This document shows, piece by piece, positions 17,546 to 27,700 of a stretch of 64,000 bases of DNA. A program made the position numbers and the translations under genes. The DNA comes from Patiriisocius sp047730165 (lineage in GTDB: Bacteria; Bacteroidota; Bacteroidia; Flavobacteriales; Flavobacteriaceae), in NCBI RefSeq assembly GCF_047730165.1, contig NZ_CP159834.1, forward strand, positions 124,001 to 188,000. Direction: 5' to 3'. Positions within the stretch are counted from its first letter, which is position 1. Each line of letters starts with the position of its first letter. The notes beneath the pieces are model-generated. The model made no database searches, had not been told where the DNA came from, and was given only the letters and a program-made list of their open reading frames with translations.

Positions 17546-17836
17546 TTACAAATTGTTGTAAAAATCTATTGTATCACCTTCCGCCACCTGTACAATTGCC
17601 TTCTTAACAGCATTTGTTTTACCAGTTTGAATTCCCGTTTTTGTATAACGAGTACTTCTTTCAGGGCGGACATTTATTGTGCGAACTTTATCAACAGAAA
17701 CTCCGTAAGTGGCTTCAACCGCTTTCTTGATTTCTACCTTATTCGCCTTTGGGTTTACTACAAAGCTGAAAACATTTGATTCCTCAGCAAAACGTGTAGC
17801 TTTTTCCGTAATTATAGGTTTAATTAAGATACTCAT
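17546..17836 (-). CDS. rplW: 50S ribosomal protein L23
   Basis: Docking site for trigger factor and SRP at the tunnel exit. It has 96 residues with IIKPIITEKATRFAEESNVF-type N-terminal sequence and NKVEIKKAVEATYGVSVDKV. It lies 7 nt after rplD. Confidence 0.96.
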   Translation of the reverse strand: MSILIKPIITEKATRFAEESNVFSFVVNPKANKVEIKKAVEATYGVSVDKVRTINVRPERSTRYTKTGIQTGKTNAVKKAIVQVAEGDTIDFYNNL

Positions 17837-17843
17837 CTCGTTT

Positions 17844-18473
17844 CTATTTACTTAAGTTAGTTTCTATTCCTTCCAAAGAACCCTCAAACAACACAACGTT
17901 GTTTGCGTTCATTATTTTGTAAGTGCTTAATTCTGAGGCTTTTATCACTTCGACACCCGTTAAATTTCGCGAAGACAAATATACATTATTATTTGACTCT
18001 CCCAACACGAACAAAGACTTTTTGTCTGCAAGACCTAAACTAGTTAAAACTGCAATGAAATCTTTTGTTCTTGGACCATCAAAATTGAGGTCTTCTAACA
18101 CCATAATCGACTCGCTATTAGCTTTCATTGTTAAAGCAGATTTACGCGCAAGACGCTTCAAGTTTTTATTCAATTTAAAAGTGTAGTTCCTTGGCCTAGG
18201 ACCGAACATTCTACCACCACCTTTGAATATACCAGACTTAATACTACCCGCACGGGCAGTACCTGTTCCTTTTTGTTTCTTTATCTTTCTAGTAGATCCT
18301 GCAATCTCTGCTCTTTCCTTTGATTTATGCGTTCCCTGACGTTGATTTGCCAAGTATTGCTTCACATCAAGATATACAGCGTGATTGTTAGGTTCGATAC
18401 CATAAACCTCTTTAGAAAGTTCAACCTTTCTACTCGTGGCTTTTCCGTTTTTATCTAATACAGCTACCTTCAT
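17844..18473 (-). CDS. rplD: 50S ribosomal protein L4
   Basis: Large-subunit protein with an extended loop into the exit tunnel. In E. coli it also represses its own operon. It has 209 residues with HKSKERAEIAGSTRKIKKQK and GTARAGSIKSGIFKGGG. Its start codon overlaps the rplC stop by one base (TAATG), implying translational coupling. Confidence 0.97.
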   Translation of the reverse strand: MKVAVLDKNGKATSRKVELSKEVYGIEPNNHAVYLDVKQYLANQRQGTHKSKERAEIAGSTRKIKKQKGTGTARAGSIKSGIFKGGGRMFGPRPRNYTFKLNKNLKRLARKSALTMKANSESIMVLEDLNFDGPRTKDFIAVLTSLGLADKKSLFVLGESNNNVYLSSRNLTGVEVIKASELSTYKIMNANNVVLFEGSLEGIETNLSK

Positions 18474-19084
18474 TATTTCTGAATCGTTACATAAGCGTTT
18501 TTATGTCCAGGTACACACCCTTTCACTACAAGTAGGTTCTTTTCAGCAACCACCTTTAAAACTCTTAAATTTTGAACTTTCACCTTTTCGTTCCCCATTT
18601 GACCAGCCATCTTCATTCCCTTGAATACTCTCGCAGGATACGATGCTGCACCAATAGAACCTGGCGCTCTTAAACGGTTATGTTGACCGTGCGTAGCTTG
18701 ACCTACACCGGCAAAACCGTGACGTTTTACAACTCCTTGAAAACCTTTACCCTTTGAAGTTCCTGCCACATCGACAAAATCTCCTTCAGCAAAATGTTCT
18801 ACAGTGATCGTATCACCTAATTTGTACTCCGAATCAAAACTTTTGAATTCCGCAACTTTACGTTTCGCGACAGTACCTGCTTTTTTAGCGTGCCCTTCAG
18901 CAGCCTTATTAACAGTCTTCTTGTCATCGAAACCTAGTTGAAGCGCAGCATAGCCGTCTACTTCTTCAGTTCTGACTTGGGTAACAACACAAGGACCGCA
19001 TTCAATAACGGTACACGGCATATTCTTACCATTCTCGTCAAAGATGCTGGTCATCCCTATCTTTCTTCCAATTAACCCAGACAT
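18473..19084 (-). CDS. rplC: 50S ribosomal protein L3
   Basis: An early 50S assembly protein. It has 203 residues: MSGLIGRKIGMTSIFDENG at the start and the signature FVDVAGTSKGKGFQGVVKRHGF. It is the first gene after the 246-nt spacer following rpsJ, so the S10-type cluster effectively starts here. Confidence 0.97.
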   Translation of the reverse strand: MSGLIGRKIGMTSIFDENGKNMPCTVIECGPCVVTQVRTEEVDGYAALQLGFDDKKTVNKAAEGHAKKAGTVAKRKVAEFKSFDSEYKLGDTITVEHFAEGDFVDVAGTSKGKGFQGVVKRHGFAGVGQATHGQHNRLRAPGSIGAASYPARVFKGMKMAGQMGNEKVKVQNLRVLKVVAEKNLLVVKGCVPGHKNAYVTIQK

Positions 19085-19330
19085 ATTTATATATATTAAT
19101 TATTAGTATTTCGCCGATTATCGACTTTATCTCAATTCGCTTTCACGAAAAATTAATCACTTTTATTTTTCAGCATTAAAACCAGAGATTGCTCAAGGTT
19201 CAAATACAAACGGGATCAAAATAAATTCGATCCCGATTTACTTTTTTTCCGTTTTTCCCTAACCATCGTTGGGGACATTTAATTTTTATTGTACAGGCGA
19301 AGCAAGCTTCGAATCTACGGCTTAATAAAA
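19085..19330 (-). promoter_or_regulatory. 246-nt rpsJ-rplC spacer / candidate rplC leader
   Basis: The longest spacer in the ribosomal cluster. It contains one clear hairpin, 19211-19217 with 19229-19235 (cgggatc/gatcccg). On the minus strand this hairpin follows a stretch of seven A and is not followed by a T run. It is not a standard terminator for rpsJ; it may be a leader structure, and a promoter for rplC may lie here, but I see no exact TAnnTTTG. Confidence 0.4.
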
Positions 19331-19636
19331 TTAAACCTTGATCTCTACCTCTACACCACTTGGCAACTCTAACTTCATCAGAGCGTCGATTGTTTTTGAA
19401 GAAGAACTATAGATATCCAATAATCTCTTGTAAGATGATAATTGAAACTGCTCTCTACTCTTCTTGTTTACGTGTGGCGAACGTAGTACTGTAAATATTT
19501 TTTTGTGCGTAGGTAATGGGATTGGCCCTGTTACTACTGCACCTGTACTCTTTACAGTCTTTACGATTTTTTCAGCAGATTTATCTACTAAATTATGATC
19601 GTATGATTTTAATTTAATTCTGATTTTTTGACTCAT
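19331..19636 (-). CDS. rpsJ: 30S ribosomal protein S10
   Basis: 30S head protein and, in other bacteria, NusE of the antitermination complex. It has 101 residues with MSQKIRIKLKSYDHNLVDKS, TGPIPLPTHKKIFTVLRSPH and VNKKSREQF. Here it follows fusA by 11 nt as the last gene of the str operon. It is separated by 246 nt from rplC, with no tuf gene in between. Confidence 0.97.
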   Translation of the reverse strand: MSQKIRIKLKSYDHNLVDKSAEKIVKTVKSTGAVVTGPIPLPTHKKIFTVLRSPHVNKKSREQFQLSSYKRLLDIYSSSSKTIDALMKLELPSGVEVEIKV

Positions 19637-19647
19637 AGCTGAAAATA

Positions 19648-21774
19648 TTATGCGTTAGCTCCTCTTGCTGCTTTGATTACTTCTTCCGAAACGTTAGAAG
19701 GAGTCTCTGCATAGTGAGAAAATTCCATTGTTGATGTTGCTCTACCTGATGATAATGTTCTTAATGTGGTTACATATCCAAACATTTCAGAAAGTGGCAC
19801 TGTAGCTTTTACAGTTTTTGCACCAGCACGGTCTCCCATACTAGTCATTTGACCTCTTCTTCTATTTAAATCGCCAACGATATCACCCATATTCTCTTCT
19901 GGTGTAATCACCTCAAGTTTCATTATAGGTTCCATTATCACAGCCTTAGCCGCTTTTGCTGAATTCTTAAATCCAAGTTTTGCCGCTAATTCGAAAGATA
20001 GTTGATCTGAATCCACATCATGGTAAGATCCATCTCTTAGCGTCACTTTCATCGACTCAACCTCATAGCCAGCTAAAGGACCATTTACCATCGCAACTTT
20101 AAAACCTTTTTCAATCGAAGGGATAAATTCTTTAGGAACATTACCACCTTTAATTACAGACTCAAACTGGAGCCCTACAACACCCTCATCTGCAGGCTCA
20201 ATCGTAAATACGATATCTGCAAACTTTCCACGACCACCAGATTGTTTCTTATAAACTTCTCTGTGATCAGCAGCTCTTGTAATAGCCTCTTTATACTCCA
20301 CTTGTGGTTGTCCTTGATTCACTTCAACGTTAAACTCACGCCTTAGCCTGTCAACAATAACATCTAAGTGAAGTTCACCCATTCCAGATATAATAGTCTG
20401 TCCTGAAGCTTCGTCTGAACGAACTGTAAACGTAGGATCTTCTTCAGCTAATTTAGCTAAGCCCATCCCTAATTTATCAACATCTGCCTTCGTCTTAGGC
20501 TCAACCGCGATACCAATAACTGGATCTGGAAAGTCCATAGATTCAAGAACGATAGGATGATCTTGATCAGATAATGTATCTCCTGTTTTAATAGATTTGA
20601 ATCCTACAGCAGCACCAATATCACCAGCTTCAATAAAATCAATTGCATTCTGCTTGTTAGCGTGCATTTGATAGATACGTGAAATACGCTCTTTCTTACC
20701 TGAACGATTATTTAACACATATGAACCAGCATCTAAACGACCAGAATATGCTCTAAAAAATGCTAAACGACCCACAAAAGGATCTGTAGCAATCTTAAAT
20801 GCTAAAGCAGCAAACGGCTCCTTCACACTAGGCTTACGAATCACTTTTTCATCTGTATCTGGATTAATACCCTCAATACCTTCCTTATCCATTGGAGAAG
20901 GCAAGTAACGACATACAGCATCTAAGAGAAACTGCACCCCTTTGTTCTTAAAGGCAGAACCACAAATCATTGGAATGATTGCCATGTCCATTACAGCAGC
21001 TCTAAGTGCAGCATGCACTTCTTCTTCTGTGATAGAATCTTCATCTTCCATATATTTTTCAAGCAAATTTTCATCATATGCAGCAACTTCTTCTATAAGA
21101 AGACCGCGATATTTTCTTGCTTCCGCCTTCAATTCTTCTGGAATTTCGATAATATCAAAAGTTGCCCCTTGAGTATCGTCATGCCATACAATTGCACGGT
21201 TTTTTACTAAATCTATAATCCCTTTAAAATCTTCTTCGTCACCAATGTTTAGAACGATTGGCACCGCGTTAGACTTTAACATATCTTTTACCTGTTGGCA
21301 AACACCTAAAAAGTCAGATCCCTGACGGTCCATTTTATTAACGAAACCAATTCTAGGTACTTTATAGTTATCAGCCAATCTCCAGTTAGTTTCAGATTGT
21401 GGTTCAACACCATCTACTGCACTAAACAAGAATACTAAACCATCTAGAACACGTAAAGATCTATTTACCTCTACAGTAAAATCTACGTGACCCGGTGTGT
21501 CAATAATATTAAAGTGATAATCCTGAGTATCTTCTGTTGGCTCCGCATTTTCGAGAGGAAACTGCCATGTACACGTGGTAGCAGCAGACGTAATAGTAAT
21601 ACCACGCTCTTGCTCTTGCTCCATCCAGTCCATTGTTGCAGCACCATCATGTACCTCACCAATTTTATGTGAAACTCCTGTATAATAAAGAACGCGCTCC
21701 GTTGTTGTTGTTTTACCAGCATCAATATGGGCAGCAATCCCTATATTTCTTGTTAATCTTAAATCTCTTGCCAT
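19648..21774 (-). CDS. fusA: Elongation factor G
   Basis: A translocation GTPase. It has 708 residues: the G domain with P-loop AHIDAGKTTTTERVLYY near residue 15, effector segment RGITITSAATT, DTPGHVDFT and NKMDRQG, followed by domains II-V (GMGELHLDVIVDRL; SMKVTLRDGSYHDVDSD). Full length with no disruption. It lies 3 nt after rpsG and 11 nt before rpsJ. Confidence 0.98.
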   Translation of the reverse strand: MARDLRLTRNIGIAAHIDAGKTTTTERVLYYTGVSHKIGEVHDGAATMDWMEQEQERGITITSAATTCTWQFPLENAEPTEDTQDYHFNIIDTPGHVDFTVEVNRSLRVLDGLVFLFSAVDGVEPQSETNWRLADNYKVPRIGFVNKMDRQGSDFLGVCQQVKDMLKSNAVPIVLNIGDEEDFKGIIDLVKNRAIVWHDDTQGATFDIIEIPEELKAEARKYRGLLIEEVAAYDENLLEKYMEDEDSITEEEVHAALRAAVMDMAIIPMICGSAFKNKGVQFLLDAVCRYLPSPMDKEGIEGINPDTDEKVIRKPSVKEPFAALAFKIATDPFVGRLAFFRAYSGRLDAGSYVLNNRSGKKERISRIYQMHANKQNAIDFIEAGDIGAAVGFKSIKTGDTLSDQDHPIVLESMDFPDPVIGIAVEPKTKADVDKLGMGLAKLAEEDPTFTVRSDEASGQTIISGMGELHLDVIVDRLRREFNVEVNQGQPQVEYKEAITRAADHREVYKKQSGGRGKFADIVFTIEPADEGVVGLQFESVIKGGNVPKEFIPSIEKGFKVAMVNGPLAGYEVESMKVTLRDGSYHDVDSDQLSFELAAKLGFKNSAKAAKAVIMEPIMKLEVITPEENMGDIVGDLNRRRGQMTSMGDRAGAKTVKATVPLSEMFGYVTTLRTLSSGRATSTMEFSHYAETPSNVSEEVIKAARGANA

Positions 21775-21777
21775 TTT

Positions 21778-22254
21778 TTAAAATCTGAAATGTGAGAATG
21801 CTTTATTTGCTTCGGCCATTTTATGCGTGTCAGTACGCTTTTTAACAGCTGCTCCTTCTTCCTTACTTGCTGCAAGAATTTCTGAGGCAAGTTTTTGAGC
21901 CATTGACTTCTCATTACGCTTACGAGCGTATCCAATCAACCACTTCATAGCAGTAGATATTTTACGGTCTGCACGTATTTGCATTGGTATTTGGAACGTT
22001 GCACCACCTACACGGCGACTACGCACCTCTACGTGTGGCATCACGTTAGACAAGGCATCTTTCCAAGTCTCTAAACCGGTTTTTTCTTCGTCTGTTTTCT
22101 TTTCTTCTACGATGTCTATTGCATCATAAAAAACTTTAAAAGCCGTAGACTTCTTACCATCCCACATCATGTTGTTCACAAAACGTGTCACCAATTGATC
22201 ATTAAATCTTGGATCTGGCAAAAGCGGTCTTTTTTTGGCTGCTCTTTTTCTCAT
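21778..22254 (-). CDS. rpsG: 30S ribosomal protein S7
   Basis: A primary 16S 3'-domain binder. In E. coli it also represses translation through the rpsL-rpsG spacer. It has 158 residues with MRKRAAKKRPLLPDPRFNDQ, HVEVRSRRVGGATFQIPM and MAQKLASEILAASKEEG. It lies 79 nt after rpsL, with a structured spacer (22271-22310). Confidence 0.97.
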   Translation of the reverse strand: MRKRAAKKRPLLPDPRFNDQLVTRFVNNMMWDGKKSTAFKVFYDAIDIVEEKKTDEEKTGLETWKDALSNVMPHVEVRSRRVGGATFQIPMQIRADRKISTAMKWLIGYARKRNEKSMAQKLASEILAASKEEGAAVKKRTDTHKMAEANKAFSHFRF

Positions 22255-22270
22255 TCTTTTAGTTTTACGT

Positions 22271-22310
22271 TGCGTCGAATCATGCTTCGACGTTACTGGA
22301 TTGCGACGCA
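22271..22310 (-). promoter_or_regulatory. Alternative hairpins in the rpsL-rpsG spacer
   Basis: A 7-bp stem cgtcgaa/ttcgacg (22273-22279 with 22286-22292) overlaps a second possible stem tgcgtcg/cgacgca (22271-22277 with 22304-22310). The two are mutually exclusive. In E. coli this spacer is the S7 repressor target; whether this is the counterpart is inference. Confidence 0.45.
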
Positions 22311-22333
22311 GATACCCGCGTCATTACTAAATT

Positions 22334-22708
22334 TTACTTCTTAGGGCGTTTTGTACCATACTTAGACCTACGTTGTGTTCTGCCATCGACACCTGCGGTA
22401 TCTAAAGCTCCACGAACGATGTGGTATCTAACTCCTGGTAAATCTTTTACCCTTCCACCTCTAACCAATACTATCGAGTGTTCTTGTAGATTGTGTCCTT
22501 CACCTCCGATGTATGCGTTTACCTCTTTTCCATTGGTTAACCTTACACGCGCTACTTTACGCATCGCTGAGTTAGGTTTCTTAGGAGTAGTGGTATATAC
22601 ACGCGTACAAACACCGCGGCGTTGCGGGCACGAATCCAAAGCAGCCGATTTAGACTTCTTGGTTATTTTGGTCCTTCCTTTTCGTACTAATTGTGAAATA
22701 GTTGGCAT
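22334..22708 (-). CDS. rpsL: 30S ribosomal protein S12
   Basis: A decoding-centre protein. It has 124 residues with RRGVCTRVYTTTPKKPNSAM and HSIVLVRGGRVKDLPGVRYH. The two lysines in TPKKPNSA and RVKDLPG, whose replacement gives streptomycin resistance in other bacteria, are wild type. It is the first gene of rpsL-rpsG-fusA-rpsJ, 54 nt downstream of a strong promoter. Confidence 0.98.
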   Translation of the reverse strand: MPTISQLVRKGRTKITKKSKSAALDSCPQRRGVCTRVYTTTPKKPNSAMRKVARVRLTNGKEVNAYIGGEGHNLQEHSIVLVRGGRVKDLPGVRYHIVRGALDTAGVDGRTQRRSKYGTKRPKK

Positions 22709-22762
22709 ATAATATCCTTGTTACTATTAATTAAATATAATTCCCCATTATTTATGGGCGTG

Positions 22763-22793
22763 CAAAAATATAAATATTTATCTATAATTCAAA
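22763..22793 (-). promoter_or_regulatory. str operon promoter (TTTG-N19-TATTTTTG)
   Basis: On the minus strand, TTTG at 22793-22790 is followed 19 nt later by TATTTTTG at 22770-22763. Both elements match the Bacteroidota sigma consensus at ideal spacing. The -7 box is 54 nt upstream of the rpsL start. Confidence 0.75.
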
Positions 22794-22891
22794 CACATGT
22801 CAGCTTATTTTTTACACTTTTTAAATATTCTTTATTTTTATATGAAAATCGACCCTGTAACGTTAGCTTTATCCACACAATACAACATTTT

Positions 22892-24604
22892 TTGAAGCAC
22901 ATATTTTATATTTTCCTATATCTTAACATTCATACCGCATTATATTACGACATCAATGCGCAATATATTAGCCTGACACTTGAAGCGGAAAAAGAAATCC
23001 CTTCAGAATTGATCGAAAAAACAGCAACCGCTAACTCCTTTAGCACATTTGCAGCACTAAAAACAGAGACTTCTAGTCTATTAAAAGCATTTCAGACTGA
23101 TGGCTTCATAGATAGTAGACTTATTTCAATTACTGAAATCAAAACACAAGAAAATACCAAAAAATTAATCTATAAAGCAACTTATTTTTTAGGACCGAAA
23201 TTTTCAAACATTACTATACATTACAATCAGGAAGATTTCAGCAGTAAAGAGCTAAATAGGTTTATTTCTAAGATAGAAGAAGATCGTTTTATTATTTCCA
23301 TTTCCGAAGTAGAAAAGACGCTGATGAAAATTAATGCATTACAAACCGAAAGTGGTGATGCATTTGCCAAGACCTATTTAAACGAATTTAAAAGAGATGG
23401 AGTTAAACTTTCTGCGCAGCTCATTTCAGAAACAACACAAACAAGGACTATTGACAGCATCGTAATTAAAGGGTATGAGAAATTTCCGACATCCTATATA
23501 CGATATATCGCTGGCATTAAAAAAGATGTCATATTTAAAATCTCTACTATAGCAAAAGCAAGTACTGCAATTAGCGCTTTGCAGTTTGCCTCTAACATTA
23601 AACAGCCAGAAGTACTTTTTAAAGACAAAAAAACGACACTCTATTTGTATTTAGAAAAACAGAAGAGCAACAATTTTGATGGAATTATAGGTTTTAGCAC
23701 TGATGATGTTACCAACAAACTTATTTTCAATGGATATCTAGACCTAAAGCTCAACAATAATTTAAATTATGGCGAAACTTTTAGTCTTAATTATAAATCT
23801 GATGGGGACAATCAGCAAAACTTTAGTGTTCAAACAACCCTACCTTATATATTAAGGTCTCCTTTAGGTATTGACCTTGGCCTTACGATATTTAAACAGG
23901 CAGATAATTTTTCTACTACTTCGCAACTAGCAGGCCTGCGCTATCAAATAAACCCCAACACTATAGTCACCTTAAACTACACTAGTTCAAATTCTGCCAT
24001 TTTATCTAATGAAGACGTGACCGCAATAGATCTAGTGGCCTTTCAGAAAAAAGAAATTATTACTGGTTCTCAATGGAAGTTTTATCAAGAAGATAATTTG
24101 TTTCCTGTAAAAGCAAGGTTTGGTCTACAAATAGGTGCGGGTACAAAAAAAACTGACCTTACTACCGAACAACAATATAGACTTAGCGCACATGGCTCTT
24201 ACATTATAAATCTTAACCTACAAAACTCATTTTATATTGCAAACCAGAGCGGGTTTTTACAGAGCGACACCTACCTAACAAATGAATTATATAGAATTGG
24301 CGGTATTAAAAGCATAAGAGGCTTTAAAGAAAATGCTATCGAAGCGTCGCTTTTCTCCATCTTAAACACAGAATACAGATACAGATTAAACAATCTTCTT
24401 TACGTACATAGCATTGTGGATCTTGGGTATTTAGAAAACCGAGCGGCAAGAAGCAATAATAGCCTTTTCAGTTTTGGTTTTGGCACTGGTTTCTACACAA
24501 ACACGGGACTACTGAGGCTTTCATTGGCTAATGGCAAAGTTTATGGTCAAGAATTTAGGTTTTCTGACACTAAAGTCCACCTCAGTTTGATTTCTACATT
24601 TTAG
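22892..24604 (+). CDS. Omp85-family outer-membrane protein (POTRA plus BamA/TamA-type barrel)
   Basis: From a TTG at 22892 the protein has 571 residues: a hydrophobic leader (KHIFYIFLYLNIHTALYYD), a POTRA-like region (about 60-200) and a beta-barrel rich in alternating aromatic strands. Near residue 473 is SIRGF, the counterpart of the VRGF/Y loop motif of Omp85 proteins. The barrel ends in LSLISTF, with the terminal Phe typical of outer-membrane proteins. It is shorter than a five-POTRA BamA, so a TamA-like or lineage-specific role in outer-membrane insertion or secretion is possible. The open frame extends back to 22718, but that segment looks non-coding and overlaps the divergent str promoter. 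The start is uncertain. Confidence 0.72.
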   Translation: MKHIFYIFLYLNIHTALYYDINAQYISLTLEAEKEIPSELIEKTATANSFSTFAALKTETSSLLKAFQTDGFIDSRLISITEIKTQENTKKLIYKATYFLGPKFSNITIHYNQEDFSSKELNRFISKIEEDRFIISISEVEKTLMKINALQTESGDAFAKTYLNEFKRDGVKLSAQLISETTQTRTIDSIVIKGYEKFPTSYIRYIAGIKKDVIFKISTIAKASTAISALQFASNIKQPEVLFKDKKTTLYLYLEKQKSNNFDGIIGFSTDDVTNKLIFNGYLDLKLNNNLNYGETFSLNYKSDGDNQQNFSVQTTLPYILRSPLGIDLGLTIFKQADNFSTTSQLAGLRYQINPNTIVTLNYTSSNSAILSNEDVTAIDLVAFQKKEIITGSQWKFYQEDNLFPVKARFGLQIGAGTKKTDLTTEQQYRLSAHGSYIINLNLQNSFYIANQSGFLQSDTYLTNELYRIGGIKSIRGFKENAIEASLFSILNTEYRYRLNNLLYVHSIVDLGYLENRAARSNNSLFSFGFGTGFYTNTGLLRLSLANGKVYGQEFRFSDTKVHLSLISTF

Positions 24605-24656
24605 GAAAAACAAGTCTTTTTCTGCTCATCTATAATAGAAATTTAAGTTTAAATAG

Positions 24657-24687
24657 TTGTGTAATTGTAATTTTATTTCGACTTTTG
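24657..24687 (+). promoter_or_regulatory. Candidate promoter of SusC/D unit 1 (TTG-N20-GACTTTTG)
   Basis: TTG at 24657-24659 and GACTTTTG at 24680-24687, a one-base departure from TAnnTTTG at the first position. It is 28 nt upstream of the ATG of the first susC-like gene. Confidence 0.45.
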
Positions 24688-24715
24688 ACGTTGGCTAATT
24701 CAAAAAATTTATAAA

Positions 24716-27700
24716 ATGAAAACAAAATTTAGTGGAATTTTAGCGCTTTTACTAGTGCTCGTTGTGCAACTATCGTTCGCTCAACAAAAAACAATTACTG
24801 GTACTGTTAACGATGACAGCGGCTTACCTCTTCCTGGGGCTAACGTAATCATCAAAGGCACGAATACCGGAACTCAAACAGACTTTGATGGAAATTACTC
24901 TGTTAGTGCTGCAACGGGGCAAACTCTTATATTTAGTTATATTGGATTTGAGACTCAAGAAATGGCAGTTGGAGCTTCAAGTCGTATCAATGTGAATATG
25001 GCATCGGATAACGCGCTTCAAGAGGTTGTAATTATAGGAAATGTTAACAGTACAAAAGAAAAATCAAGTACTGCGACCTACTCTATAAGTGCTGAAACGA
25101 TTCAATCGAGACCAAATGCTAGTTTTGTACAAACACTTTCTGGACAAGTTCCTGGTCTTAACATATCTACAGCAAATGGTCAACCTGGTGCTAACTCTAA
25201 CGTAAGAATACGTGGTATATCTTCTATTAATGGAGATACTGAGCCACTATTTATTATCGACGGTGCTCCAGTAGATCAAGATAACTTTAGATCACTTAAC
25301 CCAAATGAAATTGCTTCTGTATCTGTTTTAAAGGATGCGGGTGCAACTGCTATTTACGGTAATAGAGGTGCAAATGGAGTTATTATCATTAAAACAAAGA
25401 GTGGTAAATTCAACTCTAAGTTAAAGATGTCTTATACAGGTACTGTAAATGTAGCTGCACTGCAAGATAATGACTATGACCTAATGAATTCTCAAGAGTT
25501 ACTTACTCTAGAAAGAGAGAGAAACGTAGGTGTAGGTGGCAATGGCTTTCCAGTTGGGAATACTTCTGGGATGGCATTAACAGATGCAGAAATTGCTGGA
25601 GTTGAAACTTTTGACTGGGCAGATTATTTCTTTGATCCAGCAATAACAAATTCTCATACTTTAAACGTGAGTAATGGTGGCGAGAATCTTGCAAGTTATG
25701 TATCATTAGGGTTTCATGATCAAGAGGGTCTTTTAAGACAATCTAGCTTGAAGCGTTTTAACATTAGAACTAATGTTAATGGTACTAGTGACAACAAAAA
25801 GTTCTCATACAAGCTTAATTTATCTACAAACTGGTCTAAGTCTGATGAGCCTAACCGTATTGGTTCAGGAGCAATTAACCGTAACTACGTTTTAGGAGCT
25901 TACCAGTCTGTACCATATATCACGGCTAGTGATTATACTAACGGAGCAGATTTACTTTCTCCTTTAAGTTTCGCTAACACTCCATTATTTCTAGTTGATA
26001 GACTAAACACCTATACTCGTTATGAAGAAGAATTAAAAATGATTGGAGCTCTTGAAGGGAGTTACAATTTGACTGACGACTTAGTTGCATCTGTTATATT
26101 TAGTAGTGACTACCAAGATCAAAATACGTTAAGAGCTGAACAACCTATTAGTTTTAACTCTCAATTGTTTGCTGAGTCAGGAAATGATACTCCTGGGACG
26201 CAAGATCAACAATACAGAAGACAGTTCTCTTTTAATCAATTAGCTTCGTTAGTGTGGAACAAAACATTTGACAAGCAATCATTGAACATTGGCTTATATT
26301 CTGAATACTTTAAAGCACACTTATATACTTATGGCTTTAGAAACAATGGTTTAAACCAGGCAACTTTCTTCCCTGGAGATGGTAGTGCCTTTGTAGATGA
26401 TAATGGTGACAATGACTTTTTTGGGAATACAGTTAACGCAAATATTGCGGAATCTGGATTGTTTTCATATTTCACACGTGTAGATTATGATTATGACACT
26501 AGATATGGTATAACTGGAACTTTCCGTAGAGATGCTTCTTCACGTTTTTCTGACTCAAATAGATGGGCAAACTTCTACTCTGTTTCTGCTAGATGGAACA
26601 TAAGCAACGAAGCTTTTATGTCGAACTCTGTTTTTGACGTTCTTAAACTTAGAGCCTCTTATGGTACCAACGGTAACCAAGATGTTACAGGTGGTGGACT
26701 TTTTGGAGGACTTAATTTAACGCAATCTTTATTTGCTACAACAGGTGGATACCAGGGCGCTAACTCTTTACAATTATCTCAAATTCCTAACACAGACCTT
26801 AAATGGGAAACTGTTACTACAACTAATGTAGGTATTGATTATGAATTTGCTAACAGAAGAGCACGTGGATCATTAGATGTATACCAAAAAGTTACTACAG
26901 ACTTATTTTTATTACAACCTATTTCTGCAATTAATGCAACTACTGCCTTAAATGTAAATGGCGGTGAATTAAAAAATACTGGTGTTGACTTAGCAATAGC
27001 ATACGACGTTATTCGCTCTACTAGTGAAGGTGGTTTTAACGCTACCATTAATTTTGTTGGTAACTACAACAAAAATGAGATTGTAGAATTTGGTTCTGGA
27101 GAAGAAGAAATTATCGGAACTGGACGTGTAGGAGGTAAAGTTTTTGAATACTATGATTATCGATATGCTGGTGTAAACTCAGAAAATGGTAATCTTCAAT
27201 TCTTAACTGCAGATGGAGAAATTACAGAAACTCCTGACCCAGATACTGACCGTGTTTGGTTAGACAAAAACATTTTTCCTGATTTTGAAGGAAGTGCTGG
27301 TCTTAACTTCGACTACGGTGGTTTCTTTTTAAGCACTCAGTTTAACTACACTTTCGGAGTAGATAGATATGACTTTGAGCAATCTAGCTTCCAGAACATC
27401 AACAACTTAGGTCAATTTAGATTATCAAGAGATCTTTTTGATTCTTGGACACCTGAGAACACAGGTGGGTCACTTCCGTCATTAGACGCAACTAATCAAC
27501 AATTTAGTGGTACTAGATACTTAACAAACGCAGATTTCGTTCGTTTACGTTTTGCACAGTTTGGATACAACCTACCATCAAAATATTTAGAAGGAACAAG
27601 TATTTCTGCCTTGAGATTGTATCTTAATGGCGAGAACCTTATAACATTCTCAGACTGGAGAGGTTTTGATGCGGAAGCACAATCTAATACCTCTAGAATT

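Noticed and set aside
19211..19235. Hairpin in the rpsJ-rplC spacer as a terminator of the str operon
   Set aside because: No T run follows it on the minus strand; the T-rich side lies on the plus strand where no gene ends.
22718..22891. Upstream extension of the Omp85-family gene by 58 codons
   Set aside because: The extension overlaps the divergent str promoter, is rich in rare aromatic runs and lies before a plausible signal-peptide-like start; treated as non-coding.
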